From NCBI GenBank assembly GCA_028583685.1, contig JAMXIF010001118.1, positions 5,662,366 through 5,726,365 on the forward strand: 64,000 bases of DNA, written 5' to 3'. The translations under genes and the position numbers were made by a program. Under the pieces are notes generated by a model. That model worked only from the letters and a program-made list of their open reading frames with translations, searched no databases and was not told the DNA's origin. Positions within the stretch are counted from its first letter, which is position 1, and each line of letters opens with the position of its first letter. The stretch is from Petaurus breviceps papuanus. Its lineage: Eukaryota > Chordata > Mammalia > Diprotodontia > Petauridae. Positions 10,438 to 22,057 of this stretch are shown piece after piece.

Positions 10438-13400
10438 AAGTATGAGGAACAAACAAAAAAATCATAGAAACAATCAATAACTTCATTCAAGGGAATGACA
10501 ATAATAAGACAACATAACAAAACTTATGGGATGCAGGAAAAGTGGTTCTTATGTGAAGTTTTATATCTCTAAATGCTTACATGAATAAAATAGAGAAAGA
10601 AGAGATCAAAAAACTGGGCATGCAACTGAAAAAAAAACTAGAAAAAGAACAAATTGAAAATTCCCAATTAAATATCATATTAAAAATACTGAAAACTGAA
10701 GGAGAGATTAATAAAATTGAAATTAAGAAAACTATTGAAGTAATAAATAAAACTAAGTTGGTTTTAAGAACAAAATAATAAAGTTAATAAACCTTTAGTC
10801 AATTTTGTTTTAAAAAAGGCAAAAAAAGAAGAAAACCAAATTACCAGTATCAAAAATGAAAAAGGTGAATTCAACTCCAAAGAAGAGGAAATTAAAACAA
10901 TAATTGGGAATTATTTTGCCCAATTGTGTGCCCATAAATTTGACAATATTGGGGAAATGGATGAACATCTAGAAAAAATATAAATTGCTCAGATTTACAG
11001 AAAAGGAAGTAAAATATTTAATAATCCCATCTGAGAAAAATAAATTGAACAACCCATCAATGAACTCCCTAGAAAAAAAATCTATCAAATTCTTTTTATG
11101 ATACAAATATGGGATTTATACCTAAAATGGGAAGAGTGAAAATAAAGAAAGAAAATTATAGACCAATTTTCCTGATGAATATAGATGCAGAAATTTTAAA
11201 TAAAATATTAGCAAAAATGATTATATCAATTTATAATGAGAATAATACACTTTGACTAAGTAGGATTTATTCCAGGAAGGCCAGGCTGGTTCAATATTAG
11301 GAAAACTATCAGCATAATTGATGATATTAACAACAAGACTAACAGAAACCATATGATTATCTCAATAGATGCAGAAAAAAACTTTTGACAAAATAAAATA
11401 CCCATTTCTATTAGAAACTCTTGGAGCACAGGAATAAATGGAGCCTTCCTTAAAATGATAAGCAGCATCTACCTAAAACCATAAGTAAGCATTGCATGTA
11501 ATGGGGATAAGTTGGATGCATTTCTAATAAGATTGTTTGTGAAACAAGGATGTCCATTATCACCACTGTTATTCAAAGTGGTACTAGAAATGATAGATTT
11601 AGCAATAAAAGAAGAAAAAGAAATTGAAAGAATTAAAAAAAGGCAAAGAACAAATGAAGTTATCACTCTCTGTAGACTATATGATGCTATACTTAGAGAA
11701 TCCTAGAGAATCAAGCAAAGGATTACTTGAAATAATTAAAAAAAACTTTGGCAAAGCTGCAGGATATAAAATAAACCCACATAAATCATCTGCATATTTA
11801 TACATTACAAACAAAACCCAACGGCAAGAGATAGAAGGAGAAATTCTATTTAAAGCTATTGTAGACATTATTAATTATTTGAGAATCTGCTTTCCAAAAC
11901 ATACCCAGGGAGTATATGAACACAATTACAAAATACTTTTCATAGAAATAAAGTCAGACCTAAAAAAAACTGGAGAAAAATCAGTTGCTCATAGATAGGC
12001 TGAGCTAACATAATAAAAATTATAATTCTACCTAAATTAATTTACTTATTCATTGCTATACCAATCAAACTACCAAAAAATATTTTAGAACTAGAAAAAT
12101 AATAACATTCATCTAGAAGAATTTCAGAATATCAAAGAAATTAATGAAAGAAATGGTAAAGAAGGTGACCTAGACATACCAGATCTTAAATTGTATTATA
12201 AAGCAGCAATCATAAAAACCACTTGGTACTGGCTAAGAAATAGAGTGGTAGGTCAATGGAATAGGTTAGGTACACAAGACATAGTAGTCACTGATTATAA
12301 CAATCTACAGTTTGATAAACCCAAAGACCTCAGTTTCTGAGATAATAATTCAGTGTTTTTCAAAAACTGTTGGGAAATACAGGAAAATAGTATGGCAGAA
12401 GCTGGGCATAGACAAATGTATGACAGCATATACCAGAATAAAATCCAAATGCATACATCTACATATAAATACTGATATTATAAACAAATTAGGGGAGCAA
12501 GGAATAGTTTATCTGTCAGATTTAGAGAGAATGGAGGAATTTATGACTAAACAAGAGATAGAGAATATTACTAAATGCAAAATCAATAATTTTGTTTACA
12601 TTAAATTGAAAAGGTTTTGCACAAAGACAATGGAATCATGATTAAGAAGGAAACAGAAAACTGGGAAAGAATTTTTTATAACCAGTTTCTCTAATAAAGA
12701 CCTCATTTCTAAATTATGTAGAGAACTAAGTCAAATATACAAGAATACAAGTCATTACCCAATTGATAAATGGTCAAAGGATATGAACAGCCAGTATTTA
12801 AAGGAATAAATTAAAGCTATCTATAGTCCTTCAAAAAATGCTCTAAATCATGATTGATTAGAGAGATGCAAATCAAAACAACTCCTAGGTACAACATCAC
12901 ACCTATTCGGTTGACTAACATGGCAAAATAGGAAAATGATAAATGTTGGAGATGATATGGGAAAGTGGGAACACTTTGTGAGTAAATATTGATCTTGTAT
13001 TGGTGTGTGGGAAGGCTGAAGGATGCTCTGGTTCTCAGTGTTACTAAGGCTTCTTTGGTACTATGATGGAATTGGCCTACTGGTTATGGGATTTGGTTTT
13101 ATGGTTTCTAAATAAATGCTTCAGTTCTATCCTATATCTGGAGATTTTGGTATATTTTACGATTGAATGTCATGTCATACTTATAGTCACAGTCTTTATC
13201 GTGATCATGGGTGCTGTAAATATTACATTGGCACTACACCCACACAGAACTATGCCCAAAGGGCTATAAAATGTGCATATCCTTTGATCCAGCAATACCA
13301 CTTCTAGGGCTGTATCCCAAAAAGATCATGCAAATGGGAAAAGGATCCACATGTACAAAAGGATTTATTTATAGCAGAACTTTTTGTGGTTGCCAAGAAA

Positions 13401-13955
13401 TGTAAATCAAGGGGATGCTCATCAATTGGTGAATGGCTGAAGAAGTTGTGGTATATGAATGTAATTGAATAGTATTGTGCTATATAAGAAATGATGAACA
13501 GGTAGACTTCAGAGAAACCTGCAAAAACTTATATGAACTGATGCTGAGTGAGGGGAGCAGAACGAGGAGAATGCTGTACACAGTAATAGCCACAGTGTGT
13601 AAGGACTGATTTTGATAAACCTAGCCCTTCTCAGCAATGCAAGGACCTAAAACAATTCCAAAGGACATATGACGGAAAATACCAGTCACACCCAAAGAAA
13701 GAACTATGGAGTCAGAATGCAGAATGAAGCAGACTATTTTCTTTTTTGTTTTGTTTTCTCTTTTTATTTCATGCTTTTTTTCTAATACTTATTATTCTTC
13801 TATGCAACATGACTAATTTGAAAATGTGTTTAATAGAAATATATGTGCAGAGCTCATATCAGATTGCAAGCCATCTTTGAGAGGGAGATAAAATTTAAAA
13901 CTTATTGAAATGAAGGTTGAAAACCAGAAATAAATAATAAAAAGAACAAAAATAT
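10438..13955 (+). mobile_element. L1 LINE, 5'-truncated ORF2 plus 3' UTR
   Basis: The longest L1 copy here. It begins after the endonuclease domain. 10581-10778 is still open and reads MNKIEKEEIKKLGMQLKKK.... About 130 bp that would code the PGPDGFTSEFYQTF block is missing near 11085. Then come [20 protein letters not shown] near 11158, SIDAE near 11365, VKQGCPLSPLLF at 11539, and GYKINPHKSSAYLYITN at about 11763-11812. The catalytic FADD box is replaced by text reading VDYMM near 11667. The C-terminal and 3' UTR parts run to about 13955, ending AATAAATAATAAAAAG. A segment at about 12985-13243 is not L1. The copy is dead, with many stops and frameshifts. Confidence 0.9.
12985..13243. other. 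non-L1 segment replacing part of L1 ORF2
   Basis: L1 text stops after GGGAACACTTTG and resumes at AACTATGCCCAAAGGGCTAT. Between them are about 255 bases that do not match the roughly 75 L1 bases expected. It includes TTTCTAAATAAATGCTTCAG, which looks like a polyadenylation signal context. I do not recognise the family. It could be a fragment of another retroelement. Confidence 0.5.
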
Positions 13956-14084
13956 ACTAAGTTTGATGAATTTTAAACCACTTATCTGAGAAAGTCAAGC
14001 CATATGGTAAAACTCCAAGAATAAATAAATAAACTATAACATATCATTATGATGAGAAAATGAAGTTAACTTGGAAGTGTTAAA

Positions 14085-14320
14085 TGGAATAAATAGTACT
14101 TTCAAAACTAAGAGTCATACTTGTTCCTAAGTTGTTTGTCATGATTTAATCAATTACTTGGTTGAAAGCAAAGAAAATATGTAATTACATTTCCAATGAT
14201 ATGAAGCTAGGGAGGATGAAAAAATATTGGCTAATAAAGGCCCCAAAGGAATTCAACATGTAAGAAATCTGGACATGCTAAATATACTGCTTTGAGTAAC
14301 AGGTCTGGAGAAATGGAAAG
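14085..14320 (+). mobile_element. CR1/L3-type LINE fragment
   Basis: TTTCCAATGATATGAAGCTA at 14191-14210 parallels the CR1/L3 codons for FADDTKL, and the following text keeps to that pattern (GGAATTCAACATG, TCTGGACATGCTAA). With 16200-16530 it may be one element split by later events. Confidence 0.45.
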
Positions 14321-15147
14321 TTTTTAATTTATACTCCCTCAAAGTTCATTACCTACCAAGAGGGACACTAATGAGTTAATTAAATGCTTTGCATATCTGT
14401 ATGTGTATTTGGCACATAGTATATAAATGCTAATTGTTATCATTATCATTTGAAATGAACAACAGTGGAATGTTTTAAAATAAAATAAGAATAAGAAATA
14501 AACATCAAAATTAACTCTATATAAACTGGGTCCCCAGAATAGTCACAACATAGCATATTTATAATGAATATCAACAATTTTATTCAACATATTTCAAACA
14601 AATCACTGAGACAATTTGATGTCATTTTTGAGTTAATAAAATAGCAATAACAACAAAAATATTTTAAAAATATTGACTCCAATACTATCTGAGGGAGGAA
14701 AAATACTAAGCTGCTCTAACAGGGTATAATAAGTTCTTAGAAATATTTTCTTTTGGGGGTTTAGAAAAGAAAAAGGAAAGCTGAAAGTAGATTTTGAATT
14801 TTATGTTACATAAAGACAAATTAGAAAAAATTCTGTAAATATATATGATATATTTCCGCTGATGAGAAGAAGTGTTGTCTTGTGGCATAGAAATTGGATT
14901 CATTCTCTCTGATAAAGAGTAGCGTTTCCCTAAAGTGTTTTCTTTTGACCTCTATGGATTCCTAGCAATATTTCCTTGAGATCAAAACTACTTTTATAAT
15001 AATACTAAGATGATTTATGCTTATTAAAATATTTCTTACTTTTCCAATCCCACATCTGTGTGAGGTCAGATTACTTTATATACTTCAACTAAAACAAGTT
15101 ACTGCAAGAGATTGAACACAGAGAGAGAAATGAGACTAGATAACAGC
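14321..15147. other. no gene seen; possible old DNA-transposon scrap at 14930-15070
   Basis: 14930-15070 contains GAGATCAAAACTACTTTTAT and AATAATACTAAGATG, which recall an old mammal-wide hAT-type element. The match is from memory and weak. The rest is unique. Confidence 0.3.
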
Positions 15148-15362
15148 AAAGTGGCATAATGGATAGAGCATTAGGCCTGGAGTCAGGAAGATTTGAGTAC
15201 AAATCTGACCTTTGACTCAGTTTTCTTATCATAAAATGGGATTAACAATAGCACCTAACTCCCAGGGTTGTCATGAGGATCAAATGGGAATAATCATAAA
15301 GTGATTAGCATGGTTTCTGGTATGTGTTAATTACTATATAAATTGTTTTCTGTTAAGCCAGA
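15148..15362 (+). mobile_element. MIR/Mar1-type CORE-SINE
   Basis: A tRNA-like head (CATAATGGATAGAGCATTAG, then GAGTACAAATCTGACC at box B), a CORE with TTATCATAAAATGGGATTAA and CCCAGGGTTGTCATGAGG, and a tail AAGTGATTAGCATGG. The part between box B and the CORE is shortened. Confidence 0.7.
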
Positions 15363-15599
15363 CATTAAAGATTTTTGCAAAAACATGCAATACAATGTTA
15401 CTTTTCTCACTAATTTTCTTTTGCAAAATTATTTATTCATAAAATTGTATTTACATTAATATAATGGGTTATTATTGTTATTTTAATGAATAAATAAATA
15501 TTCAGATTTTATTATTTTAAATTTCTTTTTTAAGAAATATAGAAAAATATAACCCAGATTAAAAGAAAGCCCATAGGGATTCTTAATTATTTTTTAAGA

Positions 15600-16160
15600 G
15601 TGAAACAGATATGCTCAAAGTGTTATAAAACTATACATATCCTTTGAGTGAGAAATTCCACTACAAGGTCTATACCCCCAAAAGTAAAATTAAAACTGAA
15701 GTAAGAATTAGACACTGAATGGATGCCCATCAATTGGTGAATGACTGAACAAGTTATGGTATGTGATTGTGATGGAATGCTAACACATTGTAAGAAATAA
15801 TAAGTACGTTAGTTCTAGAAAATCCTGGGAAGACTTATATGAGCCAATGTAAAGCTAAATGAATAGGACCAGTAACAGCAATATTGCAATGATAATCGAC
15901 TATAAAAAAAAAGCAAAAAAAACTTAGCTAGTCTGATTAATGAAATTATCCACGACAATTCCAATGAACTCACTGTAAAAAAATAATGCTATCTACTTCC
16001 AGAGAGATTAAAACCTTTTTTCTACTTTACTTTTCTTTTTTGATAAGGCATTGCATGACTTCACATACGTAACAGATATTATACTTCTCAATAATGGGGC
16101 GGGGATAGAGGGAAGGAGAGAATTTGGAACTCAAAAAAAGATGTTAATTAAAAAAAAGAA
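15600..16160 (+). mobile_element. L1 LINE 3' end, 5'-truncated
   Basis: The text begins ATGCTCAAAGTGTTATAAAA (ORF2 C-terminal NYAQRAIK region), continues through GGATGCCCATCAATTGGTGA, and ends in a purine-rich 3' UTR (GGAAGGAGAGAATTTGGAAC). It parallels 13245-13950 but is more diverged. Confidence 0.8.
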
Positions 16161-16199
16161 TAAGGAATACTAAGGTACCAACCATATCCAGATAATAAA

Positions 16200-16530
16200 A
16201 TTGTAGCTATAAAAATATTTGAGACAGTGTAACCAAAAATGTTGAGAACTGTTAATCTAGAGGGTAGAATGAGAAGGAACAGGTGAACTTGCAAGGACAG
16301 ATTTCAGCCAGATATAAAGAAAACCTTCCTAAAAACTGAAACTGTACAAAAACAAAATGGACAGTTTTGAAGAAATGCTGTTTTCCCTTCACCACAGAGT
16401 TTCAAATGGAAGTTGGAAATAGGGGATGTTTATGGGGTATCCTGTAGGGTGGTCAACTATAATTGAGAGTATATAAATTCCAAGGTCCCCTTTCCACCCT
16501 GGGATTTTGTGACACTGTAATCTACTATAG
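16200..16530 (+). mobile_element. CR1/L3-type LINE 3' end
   Basis: CAGATTTCAGCCAGATATAA, AAAACCTTCCTAAAAACTGA and the final CCAAGGTCCCCTTTCCACCC follow the 3' untranslated tail of CR1/L3 elements. Confidence 0.6.
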
Positions 16531-17068
16531 AGAATAATATGTATTGGAATAAAAGTAAAATAATGCTTTGAAATACTCAGTGAAAATCAATATTACACTA
16601 AATAGCAATGATATCCAATTGTTTATATTTCAAAGTTGCTAAACCTTGTATATATAAGTATATGTGCATATATTAGAGCATATATCTATTTATTTAGGTT
16701 TGTTTAGTCATTGATAACATTTATTTAAATAATATATCTTTACATAATAGCATTATATTTTATATTATTACATCATTGGTTATTTAAATATTAGTATTCA
16801 TTTTATTTCAATATTAAATATATATATATATATTCCATACATACACACACATTATCCACCTCTTTTTGCCCTAACATTATAGTTACTGTATATTTAGAAT
16901 TGCAATGGAAAAAATTTTGAAGGGCATGCTGCAGGGTGTACCTCAATAGTGGGAAAAGTTGGAAAAAAAATTCACCTAAGAAGGTTTTCCATCTTACCTT
17001 ATTGTTTTACTATTGAATATAAATTACTTCTACAAAATATGGACATATACTTTTTTTTGATATATTAC
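16531..17068. other. no feature recognised (TA-rich)
   Basis: AT-rich sequence with a (TA)n run at 16815-16833 and a short (AC)n. This is intron immediately downstream of the exon ending at 17069. No next exon is visible. Confidence 0.5.
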
Positions 17069-17230
17069 CATGTCTGACTCGTCAGCCTAAAGGCAACAGT
17101 AGATTCCTTGAATAAGCCAATTCCTTCAATATTGATAACATCATCAAATTCTGGCTCAGAAGCAATCAGAGTTATTGGAAACTTCCATATCCCATCTGTA
17201 CTGCATTGAACTGCCAATGTGATTATAGAT
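17069..17230 (-). CDS. CFAP47: internal coding exon, probable CFAP47 (next exon downstream)
   Basis: This is a 162-bp exon on the minus strand. The acceptor is TTTAAAG|ATC at 17230 and the donor is ACATG|GTAATA at 17069. It is entered after two bases, completing the Arg codon of the exon at 22058, and is left after two bases. The open frame reads ...ITLAVQCSTDGIWKFPI..., then ...EPEFDDVINIEGIGLFKES..., then ...FRLTSQT. The IWKFPI and DDVINIEGIGLFKES blocks fit the repeated beta-sandwich region of CFAP47. The matching phases across 4,838 bp of intron, and unbroken coding sense in both exons amid decayed repeats, argue for a live gene. I did not find the next exon, which would begin after TG of a split Cys or Trp codon, in the remaining 17 kb. 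Confidence 0.75.
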
Positions 17231-17599
17231 CTTTAAAAAATATATATACATCAGTGTTAATGAATAAAACAGGTAAAATGATCAGTGACAAAATGAGTAT
17301 AATGGAATTAAGAACTCTATCAATGAAATTATATATGTGTGTCTTATGTCTGATCCAGAACCCAGTGAACTAACTATGCTAGGGATATAATGAGCAGTAT
17401 GGATGAATCATTTTCAAACTTTTTTGAGATTACACTTCCAGACTTTTTCTCTTTACCCATGTTTATCTTGCTAATAGCTGACCCTAGTAGAGTCATATGG
17501 TAGACAAATAACAGACTGCAAATGACATTACATGAAGATCCTTAGGTAAAATCTTAAAAGCTTCGGAAAGGGCCTAATACAGTAGAAAGATAATATAGT

Positions 17600-17764
17600 T
17601 CTTTTATTTTTCTTTTTGGAAGGGGGAAGAAAGGGTAATTGGGGTTAAGTGACTTGCCCAAGGTCACATGACTAGTAAGTGTTAAGTGTCTGAGGTCGCA
17701 TTTGAACTCAGGTCCTCCTGACTCCAGGGCCAGTGTTCTATTCATTGTGCAACCGAGCCACCCT
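17600..17764 (-). mobile_element. tRNA-derived SINE (WSINE1 type)
   Basis: Minus-strand head GGGTGGCTCGGTTGCACAAT, box B-like GAGTTCAAATGCGACC, and GTGACCTTGGGCAAGTCACT followed by an A-rich tail (T-rich at 17600). The organisation is that of the copy at 7558. Confidence 0.85.
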
Positions 17765-17789
17765 TATAATTACCTTCTTTAATCTGTTT

Positions 17790-17965
17790 TTGAGCCCTAG
17801 CTTTACCACTTACTACTAAAGATTACTTAAAAATTCTTTGTGCATCAGTTTTTCCATCTTAAAAATGGGGGTAGAAGCAGTAGTAGCAACAGTAACCCCT
17901 ATATCAGCATTAGTAGTAGTAGTAATAGTAGTAGTAGTAGTAGTGATAAGAGTAGTAGTATACTG
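17790..17965 (+). mobile_element. MIR fragment running into a (TAG)n microsatellite
   Basis: TTTACCACTTACTACTAAAG and GTGCATCAGTTTTTCCATCT are MIR-like. From 17876 the sequence is imperfect AGT/TAG trinucleotide repeat to 17965. Confidence 0.5.
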
Positions 17966-18184
17966 TTTTTCAGTATTCTCTTGAAATACATTATCACATA
18001 AGAAAATTTTCAACAACCTCTCATAAAGCTCCTTTAAATTACCTGAGGAAGAAATTTGTTATTAAATGTTTGATATTAAGTAGAATTAACTCATCAAAGA
18101 TGAATATTTTAAAACACAATAAATTGAGGGTGTATGTAATGCAGTTAAAATACTATTCATGCTCTCCTTATCTTATACTCAGAG

Positions 18185-18365
18185 TTAGTCCAAAGATTTG
18201 ACTGAGTTCTTTCACATGATCTGGGACAAGTCATTTAACCTGACTCTTGATTTCCTCACCTATAAAATAAGTTGCTTATCTATCTTATGGAGTTGCTGTG
18301 AAGATAAAATAAGAAAAAGTGCATAAAAAGTCATATTGTAACTATTAAATGGTATTTAAAGTATG
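18185..18365 (+). mobile_element. MIR SINE
   Basis: CTGGGACAAGTCATTTAACC, TTTCCTCACCTATAAAATAA and GGAGTTGCTGTGAAGATAAA mark the CORE and flanks of MIR. Confidence 0.7.
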
Positions 18366-18637
18366 AACATCACAATTATTATTGCTGAAATACTGTGGAA
18401 TCAATATGATACAAAAGTTACAAATAAAGCCGGTAGGTTATTATCAATGAATTATATTGTTATTTCTAGTCGTACTTAGAGAGTCTTAATAAAAAAAATA
18501 GGTTCTGTAGTCATTGCTAAGATTGCTGTCTATCATTTGTGTTAGTGTGAGATAAGCATAATAGTGACAAATAAAAGAATAAGTAAATGTGAATCCTACA
18601 AGCTGGATCATATTAAGCCACCAAACAACAAAAGTTT

Positions 18638-18722
18638 GCACACACACACATGCAGACACACACACATATCCACACTCACACACATACATATGCATAGACA
18701 CATACACACTCACACATATATA
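18638..18722. repeat. degenerate (CA)n microsatellite
   Basis: CACACA runs broken by TG, GA and TC units over about 85 bp. The Cys/Val-rich minus-strand open frame here is an artefact. Confidence 0.85.
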
Positions 18723-18784
18723 CAGTAAAATCAGCTTTCCAAATATATAATAATAATCACAATAACTAACAAGGAAAAAAAAAC

Positions 18785-19005
18785 TTTTAAGTAGGGCCTA
18801 TTATGTTCCAGGCACTTTGCTAAGCACTTTACAAATATGACCTCACTTTTACTGAGAACTCTGGAAAGTGGGTGCTATTATGATCCCCATTTTACACTTG
18901 AGGAAACTTAGGTTAAATGACTTGCCATAGGTAAGAAATCTTATGTATGAGGCCAGATTTGAACTCAGATTTGAAGACTTCCTACTGCAACACCCAGCGG
19001 CCTTT
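18785..19005 (-). mobile_element. MIR SINE, nearly full length
   Basis: Read on plus: GGCACTTTGCTAAGCACTTT, CCCCATTTTACACTTGAGGA, AGATTTGAACTCAGATTTG. This is the reverse complement of the MIR tail, CORE and box B regions in order. Confidence 0.8.
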
Positions 19006-19299
19006 TATTTTATTTTTACCCACAAAGAATAACTTATGCCAGATTTCTCTCTCATCCACATTGGAACTACATTTTTCAGTGTTATTCTTTTCCCCTCTTA
19101 GCCTTACCCACCTATAACCACTGCTCCCCAGTTATCACTAAGGAAACAAATCTCTTCATGGAAGAAGCGCTGCGAAAATGAAATTAAACAAAGAGGGAGA
19201 AAATGGGAAATATATTGAATCTATTTTCATCCTCCAAATGTTTTTGATTACAAACATATTTCCCAGTTGATGACTTTCTTATCTTTGATATTTTTTAGA

Positions 19300-20505
19300 A
19301 TTTTCTTGTTTTTCAGGATACCACTCTCTCCTGATTATCCTCCTAGTTGTTTAACCACTCTTGCTGCAGCCTCATCCAGAAGCTTCTGTCCTGGGCCCTC
19401 TTATCTTCTCCCTCTACATTTCTTCACTTGGTGCTCTCATCAACTCCTATGGCTTTAATACTAATATACTGTGATGATTCTCAAATGTACCTATCCTGCC
19501 AAAACTTCTCTACTGGTCTCCAATCTTACATTTCCAATTGCTTTTCAGACCTTTCAAACGGGATCCCCAGGAGACATTTTAAACTCAACATGGCCAAAAT
19601 AGAACTCAGTACCTTCTCCTCAAACACTGCCCTCCATATCTTTCCTTATTACTGAGGAGGGCAACACCATTCTTCCAGTCCCTAGGGCTCAAAACCTAGG
19701 AATCATCTTGGATTCCTCACTGTCTCTCACTCCTCATCCAATCTGTTGCCAAGGCCTACTGATTTCACCTTTGCCACATTTCATGAATTTGCCAACTTCT
19801 CTCCTCTGCCACTATCTTGGGGTAAGCCCTTATCTTTTATTTTAATAACCTGCTGGTGGGTTTCCCTGCCTCAAATCTCACTCTACTCCAATCCATCCTC
19901 CATTTAGTCACTAAACATGTTCCTAAAGCCTGAGTCTGACCATGTCAGTGGCTTCCTATTTCCTCCAGGAATGAATCCCTTATGCTCAGTTTAGTATTCA
20001 TAGATTTCCATAATTTAAACCTCTCCTTCCTTTCTACTCTTCTTACATCTCAAACTGCAATATATACTCCCATCCAGTAACACTAACTCCCTATTTCCAT
20101 CTTTTGGCTTCATGCATTTTCTACGGCTATCTTTCATGGCTGGAATGCTCTCCCTCTTCTGTTCGGACTACTGACCACCTCCCTGCCTCCATAAAATCCC
20201 AACCAAAGTCTCACCTTTTACAGGAAGAGGGGTTACCCTCTTAATTTCAGTGTTTTTCCAATGATAATTATGTCCCATTTATCCTTTATATAACTTGCTT
20301 TGTATATATTTTGTTGCATGTTGTTGCATTTTATGTTTATTTTATTTATTATATTTTGTTGCATGTTGTTGCATTTGTTGTTTGTTGCATTAGATTGTAA
20401 ACTCCTGGAAAGCAGGATCATTTTTTTGGTTCTTTTTGTATCACCAGCATTTACCACAGTGCCTGGCACATACTAGGGACTTAAAAATATTGATTGATTG
20501 ATTTA
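19300..20505 (+). mobile_element. L2 LINE, 3' 1.2 kb
   Basis: Landmarks in L2 order: CTGTCCTGGGCCCTCTTATC (19386), CTCAACATGGCCAAAATAGA, AATCATCTTGGATTCCTCAC, GACCATGTCAGTGGCTTCC, and the diagnostic tail CACAGTGCCTGGCACATAC followed by TTGATTGATTGA. ORF codons are broken. A local duplication of ATATTTTGTTGCATGTTGTT lies near 20306 and 20351. Confidence 0.9.
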
Positions 20506-20640
20506 ATGAAGAATCTACTATGTGCTAGGCAATGTACTAAGTGACAAGAATACAAAAAGAGGAAAAAGAGAGGCCCTGCCCTCAAGGATTTACCAATCTA
20601 AGAGAGAAATCAACCAACAATATAGATTACTTGATTTATC
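20506..20640 (+). repeat. ancient interspersed repeat (L2/MIR-associated type)
   Basis: CTACTATGTGCTAGGCAATG followed by AGGCCCTGCCCTCAAGGATT is a widespread mammalian repeat motif, also seen near 42850 and 43555. I cannot give an exact family. Confidence 0.45.
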
Positions 20641-20879
20641 TGCTTCACTGCATTTTTCTAGTACAACTAAATGGGTTTTAAGTTCTGGGTACAGATGTCA
20701 AAAGCATTCAAATTTACTTTAAAACACATTTTGCCTTCTCTATAAAACCTCTTCCACTAGGTTTTGACATAGAGAGTTTAGATAAACTTACTACAGCTTT
20801 AAGAGCCATCTGAAATGCTTTGCAAATGATAACCCATAGAATGTGCTCAAGAAATGCTTACTTTGAATTAAGCTTGTCT

Positions 20880-21000
20880 GATTGAACAAGTCACATTTCT
20901 TGCCTTCAATCCATTATTTCCCACTTATAAAATTATGGTATTAGGCTACATGATCACTAAAGGAATTTTGCAGTTTTGAATTCTCTGAACCAAATCTTGA
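20880..21000 (+). mobile_element. MIR3/THER1-like SINE fragment
   Basis: TTTCCCACTTATAAAATTAT and TAGGCTACATGATCACTAAA match the CORE and CR1-like tail layout seen at 5365. Confidence 0.45.
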
Positions 21001-21678
21001 TAGCTACAAGAGAAATTGTCCAGACATAGGGCATGAGAGAAGCTAAAGTTTTCTTCATAGAGGAAGAAAGCTCAAGGTAGGAGTCACAGAGAAAAAGAAG
21101 ATGGAAAGGTCTTCTTTTTAGATGGAACTATTTTAACTATATTTAACTATTTTAACATTTGCCTTGTGAAAAGGACTAAGCATTCCTGTAAATGGACTTT
21201 GTTGAACTAAATGGTGTGGAACTGTTTTCTTAGACATGAAATCAGATGCTGTGATAGTGAGAATTTTGAGTGACTGGTTACAACTGCTTCTCACATCTAA
21301 AATACTGTATATAATTATCTAGGTCTTTTTTATTGCTGATTTCAATGTGAATAAAGTCTATATGCAGTGACTTCAATATTTCTTTAGTTCCAGAAGATTA
21401 AGGGGATTAGTTATATTAATCTAGAAGATAAATTTATGCAGACTTCAATAAAAACTATTGGGAAACCAAGTTTCTCCTGTTTATTAAATAAATGATATTG
21501 GATTGTAGGATTTCAAAACTTAGTTGATTGAGAGACTTGTAAAAAAATTTAATTAATGAGAAAATATACAAATTTACTCCTTTATTAAATTTAGAGAACA
21601 AGATAAGATTAGATAAATATAGCAAAAGTCTAGCAGTAGACTGAGGGGTGCTACATAAATGAGTTAGAAACACCCCAT
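21001..21678. other. no gene or repeat recognised
   Basis: Intronic sequence. It has a short ATTTAACTATTTTAAC doublet near 21125-21155, and no splice-bounded frame. Confidence 0.45.
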
Positions 21679-21862
21679 TGGGGCGTCTAGGTGGCATGGT
21701 GAATAGAGCACCGGCCCTGGAGCCAGGAGGACCTGAGTTCAAATCTGGCTTCAGACACTTAACACACACACACAAAAAAAAAAAAAACTAGCTGTGTGAC
21801 CTTGGGCAAGTCACTTAACCGCAATTGCCCTCCAAAAAAGGCAAAAAAAACAAACAAACCCA
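21679..21862 (+). mobile_element. tRNA-derived SINE (WSINE1 type) with internal (CA)n
   Basis: Head GGGGCGTCTAGGTGGCATGG, box B in GAGTTCAAATCTGGC, then CAGACACTTA followed by a (CA) run and A-tract at 21763-21787 in place of the usual linker, then GCTGTGTGACCTTGGGCAAG and an A-rich tail. Confidence 0.85.
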
Positions 21863-22057
21863 TAATTCTTACTATTCCTGCATGACGCTACATATAGTCC
21901 ATTGAAGGGAGAGTTGTTGTGCTTAAAACTCATCTTAAGTACATAAAACAATTTATCCTATTCCAATAGGGTTAACTCACAAGAACAAGAAAAGGTCATA
22001 GGTTTTTGAAATATGGATCATTTTTATTCTTTAAAAGAAAGAGGAGAATAGACTTAC

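Larger units (their letters stand above)
17231..22057 (-). other. intron between the two probable CFAP47 exons
   Basis: The intron begins GTAAGT and ends AAAG on the minus strand and runs 4.8 kb. It contains a WSINE1-type SINE, several MIR copies, a 1.2 kb L2 3' part and a second SINE, all annotated separately. No further coding exon is evident in it. Confidence 0.7.
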
